Positions 26,263 through 35,411 of a DNA stretch of 64,000 bases are shown one piece after another (position 1 is the first letter of the stretch; each line of letters begins with the position of its first letter). Source of the stretch: Bacillus safensis FO-36b (lineage in GTDB: Bacteria; Bacillota; Bacilli; Bacillales; Bacillaceae); contig NZ_ASJD01000010.1 of NCBI RefSeq assembly GCF_000691165.1, positions 36,640 to 100,639 of the forward strand, in the 5' to 3' direction. A program made the position numbers and the translations under genes. The notes beneath the pieces were generated by a model. It was not told the DNA's origin. It searched no databases and worked only from the letters and a program-made list of their open reading frames with translations.

Positions 26263-29200
26263 TTGAAAAGAATATTGTCGCTGGCACTCATTACAGTGCT
26301 AGTCATACAGTCTAGTATATTAGGAATCTTGCCTTTAGCAGGGGCACAAGCAAAAGAAATTCATGAAAACATTTATGGGGATATTGAGTTTGCTGATAGC
26401 GAAGGCAATAAGTTATCAAGCATGGAAGATCAGCAAGTAAGAAAGGCCACTGTACATTGGTCTATAAAAGGAATTGATCTAAAAAAACAATATCCGTATG
26501 TTCTCACTCTTCCTTCAGCCATCCAGGTAGAGAAGGAGCAGAAGGAACCCATTACTGTGGGTGACATAACTGTTGGCGAGTATACCGTTTCAAAAGAAAA
26601 TGAAGTGACGGTGACATTTAAAGAAGATGTTGAGATCGATCCAAATTTAGAAGGATCAATTGACATCGATGTCACCAGTACTACTCAGCAAGAAGAGAAA
26701 ACAAAGCAAAATAAGGGTGAAGAAAGTCTTCCAAAAGATGACTTAATCTCATCTGAGAAAGATAAAGCTTCTAACAATCAAGAAGCCGCTCAAACGAAAC
26801 AAAACGATGAAGATGAATTACTAAAAAACAAAGTGAGCGTGTCCAAGCGTGCAGGGCTGCAAAGTGTTTCAAAACAAATGCTGATACAAGAAAATCTCCT
26901 CACTGATGCGAAATTAATATTTGAAGATCAGGAAGGAAATTCAGTTGAAAAGCCTGATATCAACTCACTGATTTCCATTAACTATGAGTGGGCCATCCCG
27001 AACGGTCATAGCTATAATGGCGGGGATGAATTCCATTTCAAGGTTCCAGAGGAATTAGTGATTTATGAAAAAATCGATCGTCTTGAGATGAAATTTAATC
27101 AGGCAACCATTGGTTATTTTTCTGTAGATGAAAGCGGAAATGCCTCCATCGAGTTCACTGATTTTATTAAACAATATTCAAATATTCATGGAACACTTCA
27201 AGTGTGGACGCAATTAGATAAAAAAACTGTCATTACTGAAGAAAAAGAAGTGGTCATTACCCCGATTGAAGGAAAGGATAAAATATCCATCCCGATTAAA
27301 TACATTCCAAATGGCCCAAATGTCTCTAAAAAGGGAGAACCAAATCGAACTTACAATGCTGAAACCATTCAATGGACAGTAGATTTTAATATGGATTTAG
27401 AAGATGTGAAACAAGCGAAACTGTTAGATCCGATTCAAGAAGGTCAGGCGTTGAAAAAAGATTCAATTAAGCTTTATCGTATTGATACAAAGCTAAATGG
27501 CGAAACATCGATTGGTCAGCTGCTTGACGAAAACCACTACACAATTGGCCAAACAGCAGATGGTCAAGATTTCACGATTGAATTTAAAGATGACGTTCAT
27601 CTAGCTTACCGTTTAATGTATGAAACGGATATTACGAATCAGGATCAATCTGCATTTCGTAATAAAGCGTCCCTTGTTTCTGGTGATAAAGTGATCAGTT
27701 CAGCAGAAGGAACAGTGAATGTGACAAGAGGCAGTCCTTTAAATAAAAAAGCCGCTCACTACGATCCAGTCACACAAACAATTACATGGGAAATTCGATA
27801 TAACTATAACGAAAAAAAGCTGGCTCAAAAGGACGCTTTGTTAGAAGACTACTTTAACGGCACACAGGCGCTGATTTCTGATTCATTTCAAGTCAAAGAA
27901 GTCACAATTGATCAAAATGGCAACGAAGCAGGGACTAAAGCGTTTGAAAATTATGTAGTTCAACCTCAAAAAAAGGATGAACAAAACGGGTTTACCTTGC
28001 AATTCAATCAAGATATTCAATCAGCTTATCTCATCACCTATCAAACGAAAGCAGCCGAGCGGATTTTTGAAGCTGAAGAGATTATCAATACTGTAACAGC
28101 TGGCAAAGAGAGCAAACAAGGGAAGCAAAGAATTGACCAGCAAATCCTAACGAAAAGTCATGGAACACCGAATTACAAGAACAAGACCATTCCATGGCGT
28201 ATCACCTTCAACAAAGATCAACAAACGATGAACAATCTAATATTAAAAGATACGTTTACAAACGAAGGATTGACGCTGCAAAAAGATAGTTTAAAAGTAA
28301 CGACAGGCAATTCAGTGCTTGAAGAAGGCACAGACTATCTAATCGTTGAACATGCAAATGGATTTGATATTCAATTTATGAAAGAAATAAACACAGAACA
28401 TACCGTCACATATACAACGGCTTTTGATTATGAAAAAAGAGCAGATAAGGATCAAAAGAACCTTCGTAATCACGTAAAGCTTGAATGGGTAAATGAAGAT
28501 GGCAAGGATTTGACGAAGGAAAATCAATCTGTCTTCACGCCTGACACATACACGCAGTCAAATGGATTCAAGAACGGAACTTATGATGCAAAGAAAAAAG
28601 AGATCACATGGAATATCGGTGTGAACTATAACTTGAAACATTTAGAAGAGGCGAAAATCGAGGATTTCATTCAAGGAAATCAGCGTTTGCTTAAAGATTC
28701 AATCACCGTTTACTCGCTTGATTTACAAGGCGGGGAAAATGGAGCAGAAGAAAAAGAGGTATTAGCGAAAGAACATTATGACATCAAATTCCTTGAAAAT
28801 GAAAAGGGAGAAACAGGCTTCGAAGTCATTTTCAAAAAAGCCATTGATTCCCCATACAAAATCACGTATCAAACAAGTGTTGAAGGAATGGATTTAGTAC
28901 AGAAAACCTACGATAATAAGGCGACCCTTTATGATGGACAGACAAAAGAATCAGACGTGAATGCTGTAGTGTCCATTCCAAATGGAGGGAAATACACGAG
29001 CAAATCAGGAAATCAACAAGGGAAAGTCATTGATTGGAAACTGAATATCAACTTTGGTCAATCAACCGTCCAAGATGCGACGATCATAGATCATCCAAGC
29101 AGTAACCAAGCCATAATAGAAAACTCATTTCATCTCTATTCGACGACAATAGATGAAAAGGGGCAAGTGGCAAAAGGAGAAGAGCTGGAAAAAGGGAAGG

Positions 29201-32200
29201 ATTATGAGCTAGACCTTGAATTCGATCCAGATTCTTTTCAAATTAAATTTAAAGAAGAAATCACGAGACCATATATTTTAGAATACCAATCTCTCATTTT
29301 AGATAAAGTGGGAAGTACACTTCAAAACGAAGTAACGTTTAGAGGTGAAAATGTAAAAGAAATCAAAAAGGAATCCGAAGCCTCAATTGTGGTCAAACGC
29401 ACAGCTGGCATGGGAGATGGCACAGGAGCGATTGGTGCTTTAACCATTAAAAAGGTAGATGCAAGTACTGGAAAAGCGCTAAAAGGAGCAAGCTTTTCTC
29501 TGACAGATGCTGCGAGTGGTATCGTCATTGGAACAAAGGCAACAGATGAAGAAGGAGCTCTTCGATTTGATCGTCTTCTGTATGGTGACTATATCGTGAC
29601 AGAAGAGAAAGCACCTGATGGTTATATTAAGACGAAGGAACCGATCCATGTAACGATTGATCAGCCTTACGAATCAGGAGATCAAGCGAAAACAGGAAAT
29701 AGCATGACGGTGCAGAACCAAGAAATACGCCAGCATGTCAAATTAATGAAAAAAGACAAAGAGACAGGTGCTGCATTAGAGAATGCAGAATTTGAACTGA
29801 AAAATGAATCTGGAGAGACCGTCCAAACCCATTTGAAAACGGATGAAAAAGGAGAAATTCTTTTCAAACATCTTGAGCCAGGTTCCTATTATTTTGTGGA
29901 GACAAACTCACCGAAAGGCTATCAATTAAATCAGCAAAAATGGCCGTTCACCATTAAAGAAAATCAAACAGAAACAACAACTGTAACCGCCGTAAATGAC
30001 ATCATCAAAGGCTCTGCAGAATTGAGCAAAATAGGTGAAGGCGGAGAGAGACTAGAAGGTGCACAGTTCAAGCTATTAGATCAAGACGGGCATGAGTTAA
30101 AAGGTTCGCTTGTCACAGGAGAAAATGGCAAGATCACGATAAACGAACTAAGACCGGGTACGTATCAGCTCATTGAAACAAAAGCACCAGATGGTTATGT
30201 GTTAGATGAAACACCAATCAAATTTGAAGTACCACTTGATCCAAAGGAACCAGTCGTCATTTCGCAAAAGAACCTATATGAAACAAGTGCATTAGAAGTG
30301 ATGAAAGAAGGGGAAGATGGCGAGAAACTTCAAGGTGTTCGCTTTGAAGTCAGGGATCAAAATGACGAAGTTGTGCGTAAAGATTTGACAACAGATGAAG
30401 ATGGGAAGCTTTTTGTCGATAACCTCAAACCGGGCAAATATCAGCTCGTAGAGACAGAGAGTATTGATGGTTACGAAAAGAAAAATAAACCTTATCCGTT
30501 TACCATCGAAGTCGCACAAAAAACACCAGCAGAGATCAAAGTGATCAATGATCTTAAAACTGGAGCTGTCCAGCTCACAAAGCTCGGTGAAAAGGATGAT
30601 GTGCTTGAAGGAGCCGAATTTAAGCTTGTAGATGCAAATGGAAAAGAGATAAAAACAGGTCTCGTCACTGATCAGAACGGGAAGATCATCGTCAACGATC
30701 TGAAACCTGGAACCTATCAGTTTGTTGAAACGAAGGCTCCATTCGGTCATGAGCTTGACGAAACACCTGTCACTTTTGCTATTCCATTTAACCCTGAGAA
30801 ACTGGTCAGTGTGACAAAAGAAAATAGCCGCACTACAGGCGGAGTGCTGTTACACAAAAAAGGAGAAGATGGGAAATCATTAGAAGGAGTTGTCTTTGAC
30901 CTATCTGATGCCAAAGGAAAGATAGTGGCAGGAGGAGAAGGGATTACAACCAATCAGGATGGAAAGATCACCTTCACAGGTTTAAAACCTGGAACCTATC
31001 AATTTGTTGAAAGAAAGAGTCTTGAAGGCTATGAATTGAGTAAGAAACCACTTGCCTTTCAAGTTGAATTAGGTCAAAAAGAATTGATTCAAGTGGAGGC
31101 CATCAATCAGCTCAAGAAAGGTTCTGTAGAACTCACCAAAATAGGGGAAGAAAAAGAGAGACTGAAAGGCGCAGAATTTACCCTTTTCAATGACGATGGT
31201 AAAGAATTGATGTCAGGTTTAACAACCAATGAGAAAGGCATTATCAGTGTCAACGATTTGAAACCAGGCGCTTACCAATTGGTTGAAACGAAGGCTCCTT
31301 TTGGACATAAACTTGATGCAGAACCAGTAGACTTTAAGATTGATTTCAATCCTCAACAACTGGTGAAAGTGACAAAAGAAAATATTCGGACGACAAGTGC
31401 TGTGCAGCTTCAGAAAAAAGGAGAAGATGGTCAGTTGCTCAATGGAGTGACCTTCGATCTGCTTGATGAGCACGATCAACGTATAAAGAAAGACTTAAAG
31501 ACAGATAAAAACGGTCAACTAACAGTCGATCAACTGAAGCCAGGCACCTATCGATTTGTCGAAACAGCAAGCATTGCCGGCTATGAATTGGATCAGACAC
31601 CTGTCACCTTTACGATTCGATTAGGTCAAGACAAACCAGCAAAAGTAGAAATGATTAACAAGCTGACGCCGGGAGCAGTGGAACTGACCAAAGTGGATGA
31701 TGAGGGACATACGCTGGAAAATGCAGAGTTTGCTCTTCTGAGTAAAGAAGGAAAAACGTTGAAGAAATCACTTGTAACGGACCAAAAAGGCAAGCTTCAC
31801 ATCAACGATTTAAAACCGGGACAATATCAATTCGTTGAAACGAAAGCACCTCATGGCTATCAATTGGATCATCAGCCGATCCTATTCACAATTGAGAAAA
31901 ATCAACAGAAGCCGCTTCAATTAACAGCGAAGAATCACTTGATCTTAGGAAGTCTGCGTATCATAAAGGTAGACCAGCAGACAGATAGAACCTTAAAAGG
32001 GGCAGCCTTTGACATTCGTACAAAAGCCGGGAAAACCATAAAATCTGTGACAACAGGAAAAGACGGAGAAGCGATTGTCAAAGGGCTTACACCTGGAGAA
32101 TATATACTCACAGAGACGAAAGCACCAGATGGTTATGTAGCTTTAAAGAAGCCGCTCGCTTTTACAATTCAAATGGGCGAAGTGGAGATCAAGACAATGA

Positions 32201-32406
32201 TTGTGAAAAATGCACCAGTGAAGAATGAAGAGGATCACACGAATCCTCCAGCTTCAGATCAAGGGGATCAGCATCCGCCTCATGACTCAAACGGTGAGCT
32301 GCCAAAGACTGGAGAAGAATGGCTGCGTTATATGATGTATGCAGGGATTTTACTAGTAGTGTCTGGAACTGTTCTCCTTGTTCTTAGAAGAAGAACCATT
32401 CAGTAA
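26263..32406 (+). CDS. Giant LPXTG-anchored adhesin with collagen-binding-like and SpaA/Cna-B repeats
   Basis: 2047-residue cell-wall-anchored surface protein. Start is TTG 26263, five nt after AAAGGGTGG, giving a signal peptide (MKRILSLALITVLVIQ, cleavage near AQA at 30). An N-terminal adhesin domain (about 30-350, containing a Gln/Lys-rich linker) is followed by five collagen-binding-like units starting near 27310, 27730, 28140, 28540 and 28980. Ten SpaA/Cna-B units run from 29434 to about 32217; each has a Lys near the start and a C-terminal Glu-containing E-box such as ETKAPDGY, the pattern that forms Lys-Asn isopeptide bonds. The anchor is ELPKTGEEW, a hydrophobic segment and RRRTIQ. It likely binds host or environmental surfaces. 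Confidence 0.93.
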   Translation: MKRILSLALITVLVIQSSILGILPLAGAQAKEIHENIYGDIEFADSEGNKLSSMEDQQVRKATVHWSIKGIDLKKQYPYVLTLPSAIQVEKEQKEPITVGDITVGEYTVSKENEVTVTFKEDVEIDPNLEGSIDIDVTSTTQQEEKTKQNKGEESLPKDDLISSEKDKASNNQEAAQTKQNDEDELLKNKVSVSKRAGLQSVSKQMLIQENLLTDAKLIFEDQEGNSVEKPDINSLISINYEWAIPNGHSYNGGDEFHFKVPEELVIYEKIDRLEMKFNQATIGYFSVDESGNASIEFTDFIKQYSNIHGTLQVWTQLDKKTVITEEKEVVITPIEGKDKISIPIKYIPNGPNVSKKGEPNRTYNAETIQWTVDFNMDLEDVKQAKLLDPIQEGQALKKDSIKLYRIDTKLNGETSIGQLLDENHYTIGQTADGQDFTIEFKDDVHLAYRLMYETDITNQDQSAFRNKASLVSGDKVISSAEGTVNVTRGSPLNKKAAHYDPVTQTITWEIRYNYNEKKLAQKDALLEDYFNGTQALISDSFQVKEVTIDQNGNEAGTKAFENYVVQPQKKDEQNGFTLQFNQDIQSAYLITYQTKAAERIFEAEEIINTVTAGKESKQGKQRIDQQILTKSHGTPNYKNKTIPWRITFNKDQQTMNNLILKDTFTNEGLTLQKDSLKVTTGNSVLEEGTDYLIVEHANGFDIQFMKEINTEHTVTYTTAFDYEKRADKDQKNLRNHVKLEWVNEDGKDLTKENQSVFTPDTYTQSNGFKNGTYDAKKKEITWNIGVNYNLKHLEEAKIEDFIQGNQRLLKDSITVYSLDLQGGENGAEEKEVLAKEHYDIKFLENEKGETGFEVIFKKAIDSPYKITYQTSVEGMDLVQKTYDNKATLYDGQTKESDVNAVVSIPNGGKYTSKSGNQQGKVIDWKLNINFGQSTVQDATIIDHPSSNQAIIENSFHLYSTTIDEKGQVAKGEELEKGKDYELDLEFDPDSFQIKFKEEITRPYILEYQSLILDKVGSTLQNEVTFRGENVKEIKKESEASIVVKRTAGMGDGTGAIGALTIKKVDASTGKALKGASFSLTDAASGIVIGTKATDEEGALRFDRLLYGDYIVTEEKAPDGYIKTKEPIHVTIDQPYESGDQAKTGNSMTVQNQEIRQHVKLMKKDKETGAALENAEFELKNESGETVQTHLKTDEKGEILFKHLEPGSYYFVETNSPKGYQLNQQKWPFTIKENQTETTTVTAVNDIIKGSAELSKIGEGGERLEGAQFKLLDQDGHELKGSLVTGENGKITINELRPGTYQLIETKAPDGYVLDETPIKFEVPLDPKEPVVISQKNLYETSALEVMKEGEDGEKLQGVRFEVRDQNDEVVRKDLTTDEDGKLFVDNLKPGKYQLVETESIDGYEKKNKPYPFTIEVAQKTPAEIKVINDLKTGAVQLTKLGEKDDVLEGAEFKLVDANGKEIKTGLVTDQNGKIIVNDLKPGTYQFVETKAPFGHELDETPVTFAIPFNPEKLVSVTKENSRTTGGVLLHKKGEDGKSLEGVVFDLSDAKGKIVAGGEGITTNQDGKITFTGLKPGTYQFVERKSLEGYELSKKPLAFQVELGQKELIQVEAINQLKKGSVELTKIGEEKERLKGAEFTLFNDDGKELMSGLTTNEKGIISVNDLKPGAYQLVETKAPFGHKLDAEPVDFKIDFNPQQLVKVTKENIRTTSAVQLQKKGEDGQLLNGVTFDLLDEHDQRIKKDLKTDKNGQLTVDQLKPGTYRFVETASIAGYELDQTPVTFTIRLGQDKPAKVEMINKLTPGAVELTKVDDEGHTLENAEFALLSKEGKTLKKSLVTDQKGKLHINDLKPGQYQFVETKAPHGYQLDHQPILFTIEKNQQKPLQLTAKNHLILGSLRIIKVDQQTDRTLKGAAFDIRTKAGKTIKSVTTGKDGEAIVKGLTPGEYILTETKAPDGYVALKKPLAFTIQMGEVEIKTMIVKNAPVKNEEDHTNPPASDQGDQHPPHDSNGELPKTGEEWLRYMMYAGILLVVSGTVLLVLRRRTIQ
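29434..32217 (+). repeat. Ten tandem SpaA/Cna-B coding repeats with a two-domain period
   Basis: Unit starts: 29434, 29731, 30010, 30286, 30562, 30838, 31120, 31396, 31672, 31948. Units 3, 5, 7, 9 share ETKAP-x-G-(Y/H) E-boxes; units 4, 6, 8 share E-x-x-S/I-x-GYE. Spacing from unit n to n+2 is 552 or 558 bp, showing that an A-B pair was the amplified element; units 1, 2 and 10 are more divergent caps. Confidence 0.85.
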
Positions 32407-32423
32407 AAGGAAGGAGTGTATTG

Positions 32424-33026
32424 ATGAAAAAAAGAACCTTATTAGGCAGCTTTTTGGTGGTCGCAGGGCTAATGCTCACCTCCGTTCCTTTTCTATATGA
32501 GTGGCGAACTTCTCAAGAGACAGCGGCAATGGAACAGGCATTAAAGATGATTGAAGAAAATGACAGTGATGCTCTTTCTACTATCCCACATCTAACTGTG
32601 TCAGAAGAAGACCTGCGAGATGTGATGGAGCTAGAGATCCCGTCAATTGATTTAAACGAAAAAGTGCTTCCTGTTACAACAAAAGAAAATTTAGGTATAG
32701 CACTGACTCAAATTAAATCTCATCAAATGCCAGGTGAAGGGAATTTCACGATTGCAGGGCATAGAGGGTATAGAGGCGATCGTCTTTTCCGTCAGCTGCC
32801 AGAGGTGCCGAAAGGAGAAAAAGTCGTCTTACATCATCAAGCTGAAACATACGAATATAAAATTGTCAGCTCAGCTACGATTGAACCGACGGATGTGGAT
32901 GTACTAAAGGATCGCGGGAAAAATGAACTGACATTGATCACTTGTACACTTGATGGTCAGAAACGATTTGTCTTAAAAGGAATACGAATCAACGCTTCAA
33001 AGGGTGAGCAGCCATCGGATGTATAA
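32424..33026 (+). CDS. Sortase, class A-like
   Basis: 200-residue membrane-anchored transpeptidase that cuts LPXTG between Thr and Gly and links the protein to the cell wall. N-terminal uncleaved anchor (LLGSFLVVAGLMLTSVPFL). Catalytic His in FTIAGHRGY near residue 112, Cys in LTLITCTLDG near 172 and Arg in QKRFVLKG. The segment PTDVDVLKD...LTLITC resembles class A sortases more than class D. ATG start follows AAGGAAGGAGTG. It lies 17 nt after the adhesin gene, its obvious substrate, and overlaps the next small ORF. Confidence 0.9.
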   Translation: MKKRTLLGSFLVVAGLMLTSVPFLYEWRTSQETAAMEQALKMIEENDSDALSTIPHLTVSEEDLRDVMELEIPSIDLNEKVLPVTTKENLGIALTQIKSHQMPGEGNFTIAGHRGYRGDRLFRQLPEVPKGEKVVLHHQAETYEYKIVSSATIEPTDVDVLKDRGKNELTLITCTLDGQKRFVLKGIRINASKGEQPSDV

Positions 33027-33345
33027 CACCAACATAATAAATGATGGATACGATGGAAAAGCAGCGCTCACGACCAGCATGTTACACCAATTGTTATCAG
33101 AGCATTATCCAACTTTAAAAAACGAACGTTGGGATGTTGATGTAGATACAATTCGGGCTTCGCCTATTCTCCACCCTTTATTAAAAAGAAAGCTGCCAGT
33201 TGGTATTGAAAAATTCACCTGTGTTTTGTTCGCGCAGCAGACAGCAGCTTTTGGAGAGCCTTTGATTGTGTACTTTTTATTGGATGAGAAAGGCGAATCG
33301 ATTTACGCAATGGATTTCTTGCTTGAGCAGCAAGATACCCATTAA
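33019..33345 (+). CDS. Small unknown protein, paralogue of the gene at 23711
   Basis: About 108 residues, start ATG overlapping the sortase stop (translational coupling likely); an internal ATG at 33079 would give the same core. Shares the DVDTIRASPILHPLLKRK, GIEKFTCVLFAQQT and LLDEKGESIYAMDF blocks with the 23711 gene. The function is unknown; being coupled to the sortase suggests a role in the same surface process or regulation. Confidence 0.65.
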   Translation: MYNTNIINDGYDGKAALTTSMLHQLLSEHYPTLKNERWDVDVDTIRASPILHPLLKRKLPVGIEKFTCVLFAQQTAAFGEPLIVYFLLDEKGESIYAMDFLLEQQDTH

Positions 33346-33420
33346 ACGAGAAATAAAAAAAGAGGCTTTGATGAACGGGTTCGATTTTAAGGTAGAAAAA
33401 TAAAATCAGTCATATCATGA

Positions 33421-33456
33421 GGACTCTAATTCGGATAAGAATTAGAGTTCTTTTAT
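33421..33456 (+). terminator. Terminator of the adhesin-sortase operon
   Basis: ACTCTAATTC / GAATTAGAGT ten-bp perfect stem, then TCTTTTATTT. Confidence 0.82.
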
Positions 33457-33513
33457 TTATATATAGGCATTTTACTAACTTTATTATCTACTAAAATTAG
33501 CATATCAATTGGT

Positions 33514-33717
33514 AGAAGTCCGCTGCCTAGCAGATAGTCTCCAATGACTGCTCCATATTTTAGATGATAAAGATTTTATAAAATGGATAGAAAACAGAGG
33601 TCATAATCACGATTGACGACCAAAGAAGATCATCTAGTTTTTATCCCTTCCCCTGTTTCTTCAGAAGAAATATCAGAAAGTGCTAAAGATAATAATGTGT
33701 TGACTCCAAAATACTGA
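33514..33717 (+). pseudogene. Remnant of an unknown gene
   Basis: Coding-like sequence in pieces: LLHILDDKDFIKWIENRGHN in one frame, then, after a frameshift near 33616, TTKEDHLVFIPSPVSSEEI to a stop at 33715-33717. No start codon with a ribosome site and a stop near the beginning. The parent family is not recognised. Confidence 0.45.
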
Positions 33718-33764
33718 TAAAATTTATTTAGATATTCCCTAATTATAGGTGTGGAGGTAGAAGA

Positions 33765-34577
33765 ATGCTAAAAGAAGACCCCCAATATATTTTTCATCAT
33801 GATAAACGACCAGAAGTTGCTCATGATTTAGCCAATGTAGATGAAAATTCCACTGAGTTGTTAATCACAGGAAAAACAAAAAATATTGAAAGGTTGAAAT
33901 CTTTTTCTAATCTGACGAAATTGTGGATTTACAAAGTGAACCAAAAGGAATTCAATACGATCTTGAGCTTAGTTAATCCCAAAATGCTCTATATGCGTGA
34001 ACTGAGAGTAGAAGATTTATCAATCATCAGTTCTCTTAAAGATGTTGAGGTATTGGCACTTGAATGGAATACAAAGGCACAAAGTTTATGGGATTTATCA
34101 AAAAACACTTTTTTAAAAACTTTATCCATAACAGATTTTTCAAAGTTGAATGACATAGCCCCTTTGCAGAAAAAAACTGATTTAGAATGGTTAGAATTGT
34201 CAGGCGGTCTTTTTAATTCATTAAACTTAAATACTCTTCAACCTTTAAGATACCTCAAGAATTTAACATATCTGTGTTTATCAAATATAAAAGTGAAGGA
34301 CGAGTCTTTAGAGCCGATATCGGAATTAGTGGGACTCAAGGAACTTGAAATTTCGAACCAATTCCCGACAGAAGAATATGCCAGGTTATCCGTAACCCTC
34401 CCAAATACGAAGTGTGATCGTTTTGCGCCATACATCTTTTTATCAAGTCCTATTGTAGATAAAGATGTGATGGTGATTGGAAAGCGAAAACCGAAATTAA
34501 ATTCAAAAGTTGATGGGGCAAAGCTGCAAAAATACGAAGAACAATTTAAAGCGTACCAAGAAAAGTATATAAATTAA
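33765..34577 (+). CDS. Leucine-rich-repeat protein
   Basis: 270-residue cytosolic protein with several irregular leucine-rich repeats from about residue 30 to 200 (e.g. LKSFSNLTKLWIY, LSIISSLKDVEVLALEW, LDWLELSGG-like, LKNLTYLCLSN, LVGLKELEISN). No signal peptide, anchor or catalytic domain. Likely a protein-binding scaffold. Start ATG follows GGTGGAGGTAGAAG. AT-rich and absent from the B. subtilis order, so likely accessory. Its C-terminus is Lys-rich and probably helical. Confidence 0.7.
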   Translation: MLKEDPQYIFHHDKRPEVAHDLANVDENSTELLITGKTKNIERLKSFSNLTKLWIYKVNQKEFNTILSLVNPKMLYMRELRVEDLSIISSLKDVEVLALEWNTKAQSLWDLSKNTFLKTLSITDFSKLNDIAPLQKKTDLEWLELSGGLFNSLNLNTLQPLRYLKNLTYLCLSNIKVKDESLEPISELVGLKELEISNQFPTEEYARLSVTLPNTKCDRFAPYIFLSSPIVDKDVMVIGKRKPKLNSKVDGAKLQKYEEQFKAYQEKYIN

Positions 34578-34579
34578 CT

Positions 34580-34616
34580 TAAAAAGCAATGGAAAATCAA
34601 CTCCATTGCTTTTTCT
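34580..34616 (+). terminator. Terminator of the LRR gene
   Basis: AAAAAGCAATGGA / TCCATTGCTTTTT perfect stem. Confidence 0.9.
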
Positions 34617-34670
34617 ATTGCTACTGTAATGGCTAATACCATCATAAACTTTTTCTTTCTTGTGACTCAA

Positions 34671-34985
34671 TTACGCAAACAGCTTCAGCCCAACCACACC
34701 AATCACAATCAGCAGCAAGCTGAGTATACGAATCATGTTTTTCGGCTCTTTAAATAGAATCATATTAAACAAGACAGAGCCCGCCGTTCCAAGTCCAATC
34801 CAGACCGTATAGGCGACGGATACTTGAACGGATGAGAACGAGGCGTATAAAAACAAAAAGGATAAGGCAAACCCGCCGACAAATAAAATGCCTGTCGTGA
34901 ATTGCTTTTTCTTACTAAACATATTGAGGCCAATGGTTCCGCCGATTTCGCAGGCAGAGGCTAACAGTACAAAAAACCAGCCCAT
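34671..34985 (-). CDS. SMR-family transporter subunit (YvdR-like)
   Basis: Small multidrug resistance protein, 104 residues, four helices. The membrane-embedded Glu of the family is in ASACEIGGTIGL (residue 13). SMR pairs encoded together usually form antiparallel heterodimers exporting guanidinium compounds or cationic drugs. The start ATG directly follows the TAA of the partner gene. Order tetR-SMR-SMR matches B. subtilis yvdT-yvdS-yvdR, which is the basis for the name. Confidence 0.82.
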   Translation of the reverse strand: MGWFFVLLASACEIGGTIGLNMFSKKKQFTTGILFVGGFALSFLFLYASFSSVQVSVAYTVWIGLGTAGSVLFNMILFKEPKNMIRILSLLLIVIGVVGLKLFA

Positions 34986-35330
34986 TTATACCGCTTCTCC
35001 TTTCTGCTCATGTGCATCTCCATCAGACACTTTCAGTCCGATAATTCCGAGAATTAAAATGCCCATAAATAAGAGCTTCTCTAATGAAAACGAACCGCCG
35101 AACAGCGCATAATCCATCAATGACGTACCAATCGTTCCAACTCCGGCAAACACGGCGTACACAGTCCCTGTCGGCAGCTTCTCGCAGGCCTTCATTAAAA
35201 AATAAAAATCAACCGGGATCAGGCAGATAATGACCGCCCACTCCCACACAGCATCAGCTCTATTTAAACCAAACACCCAAAGTAATTCGAATAAACAAGT
35301 GAGTGCAACATACATCCAGCTTTTTTTCAT
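34986..35330 (-). CDS. SMR-family transporter subunit (YvdS-like)
   Basis: 114-residue SMR partner with four helices; the key Glu is in LTCLFELLWVFGLN (residue 15), and the GTVYAVFAGVGTIGT motif marks helix 3. A short cytoplasmic tail (DGDAHEQKGEAV) distinguishes it from its 104-residue partner. Ribosome site TAGGAGG before ATG. Translationally coupled to the next gene. A perfect 21-bp palindrome lies just upstream, so the TetR gene adjacent probably represses the operon. Confidence 0.82.
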   Translation of the reverse strand: MKKSWMYVALTCLFELLWVFGLNRADAVWEWAVIICLIPVDFYFLMKACEKLPTGTVYAVFAGVGTIGTSLMDYALFGGSFSLEKLLFMGILILGIIGLKVSDGDAHEQKGEAV

Positions 35331-35352
35331 CGTATTTCCTCCTAAAACTTAA

Positions 35353-35373
35353 AAAATGACGAATCGTCATTTT
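35353..35373. promoter_or_regulatory. TetR operator 1
   Basis: Perfect 21-bp dyad AAAATGACGA-A-TCGTCATTTT between the SMR genes and tetR. The same core recurs over the tetR -35 box. Confidence 0.75.
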
Positions 35374-35379
35374 GAAACC

Positions 35380-35407
35380 AAAAAAGAGCGTACAGCAAGT
35401 GCTGTAC
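35380..35407 (-). terminator. Terminator of the tetR gene
   Basis: GTACAGC / GCTGTAC stem with 4-nt loop, then GCTC and a T-run on the minus strand. Confidence 0.78.
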
Positions 35408-35411
35408 TAAG

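Noticed and set aside
34671..35411. Guanidine (ykkC) riboswitch before the SMR pair
   Set aside because: The 80-bp upstream region only holds the TetR operator and ribosome site; no room for the aptamer.
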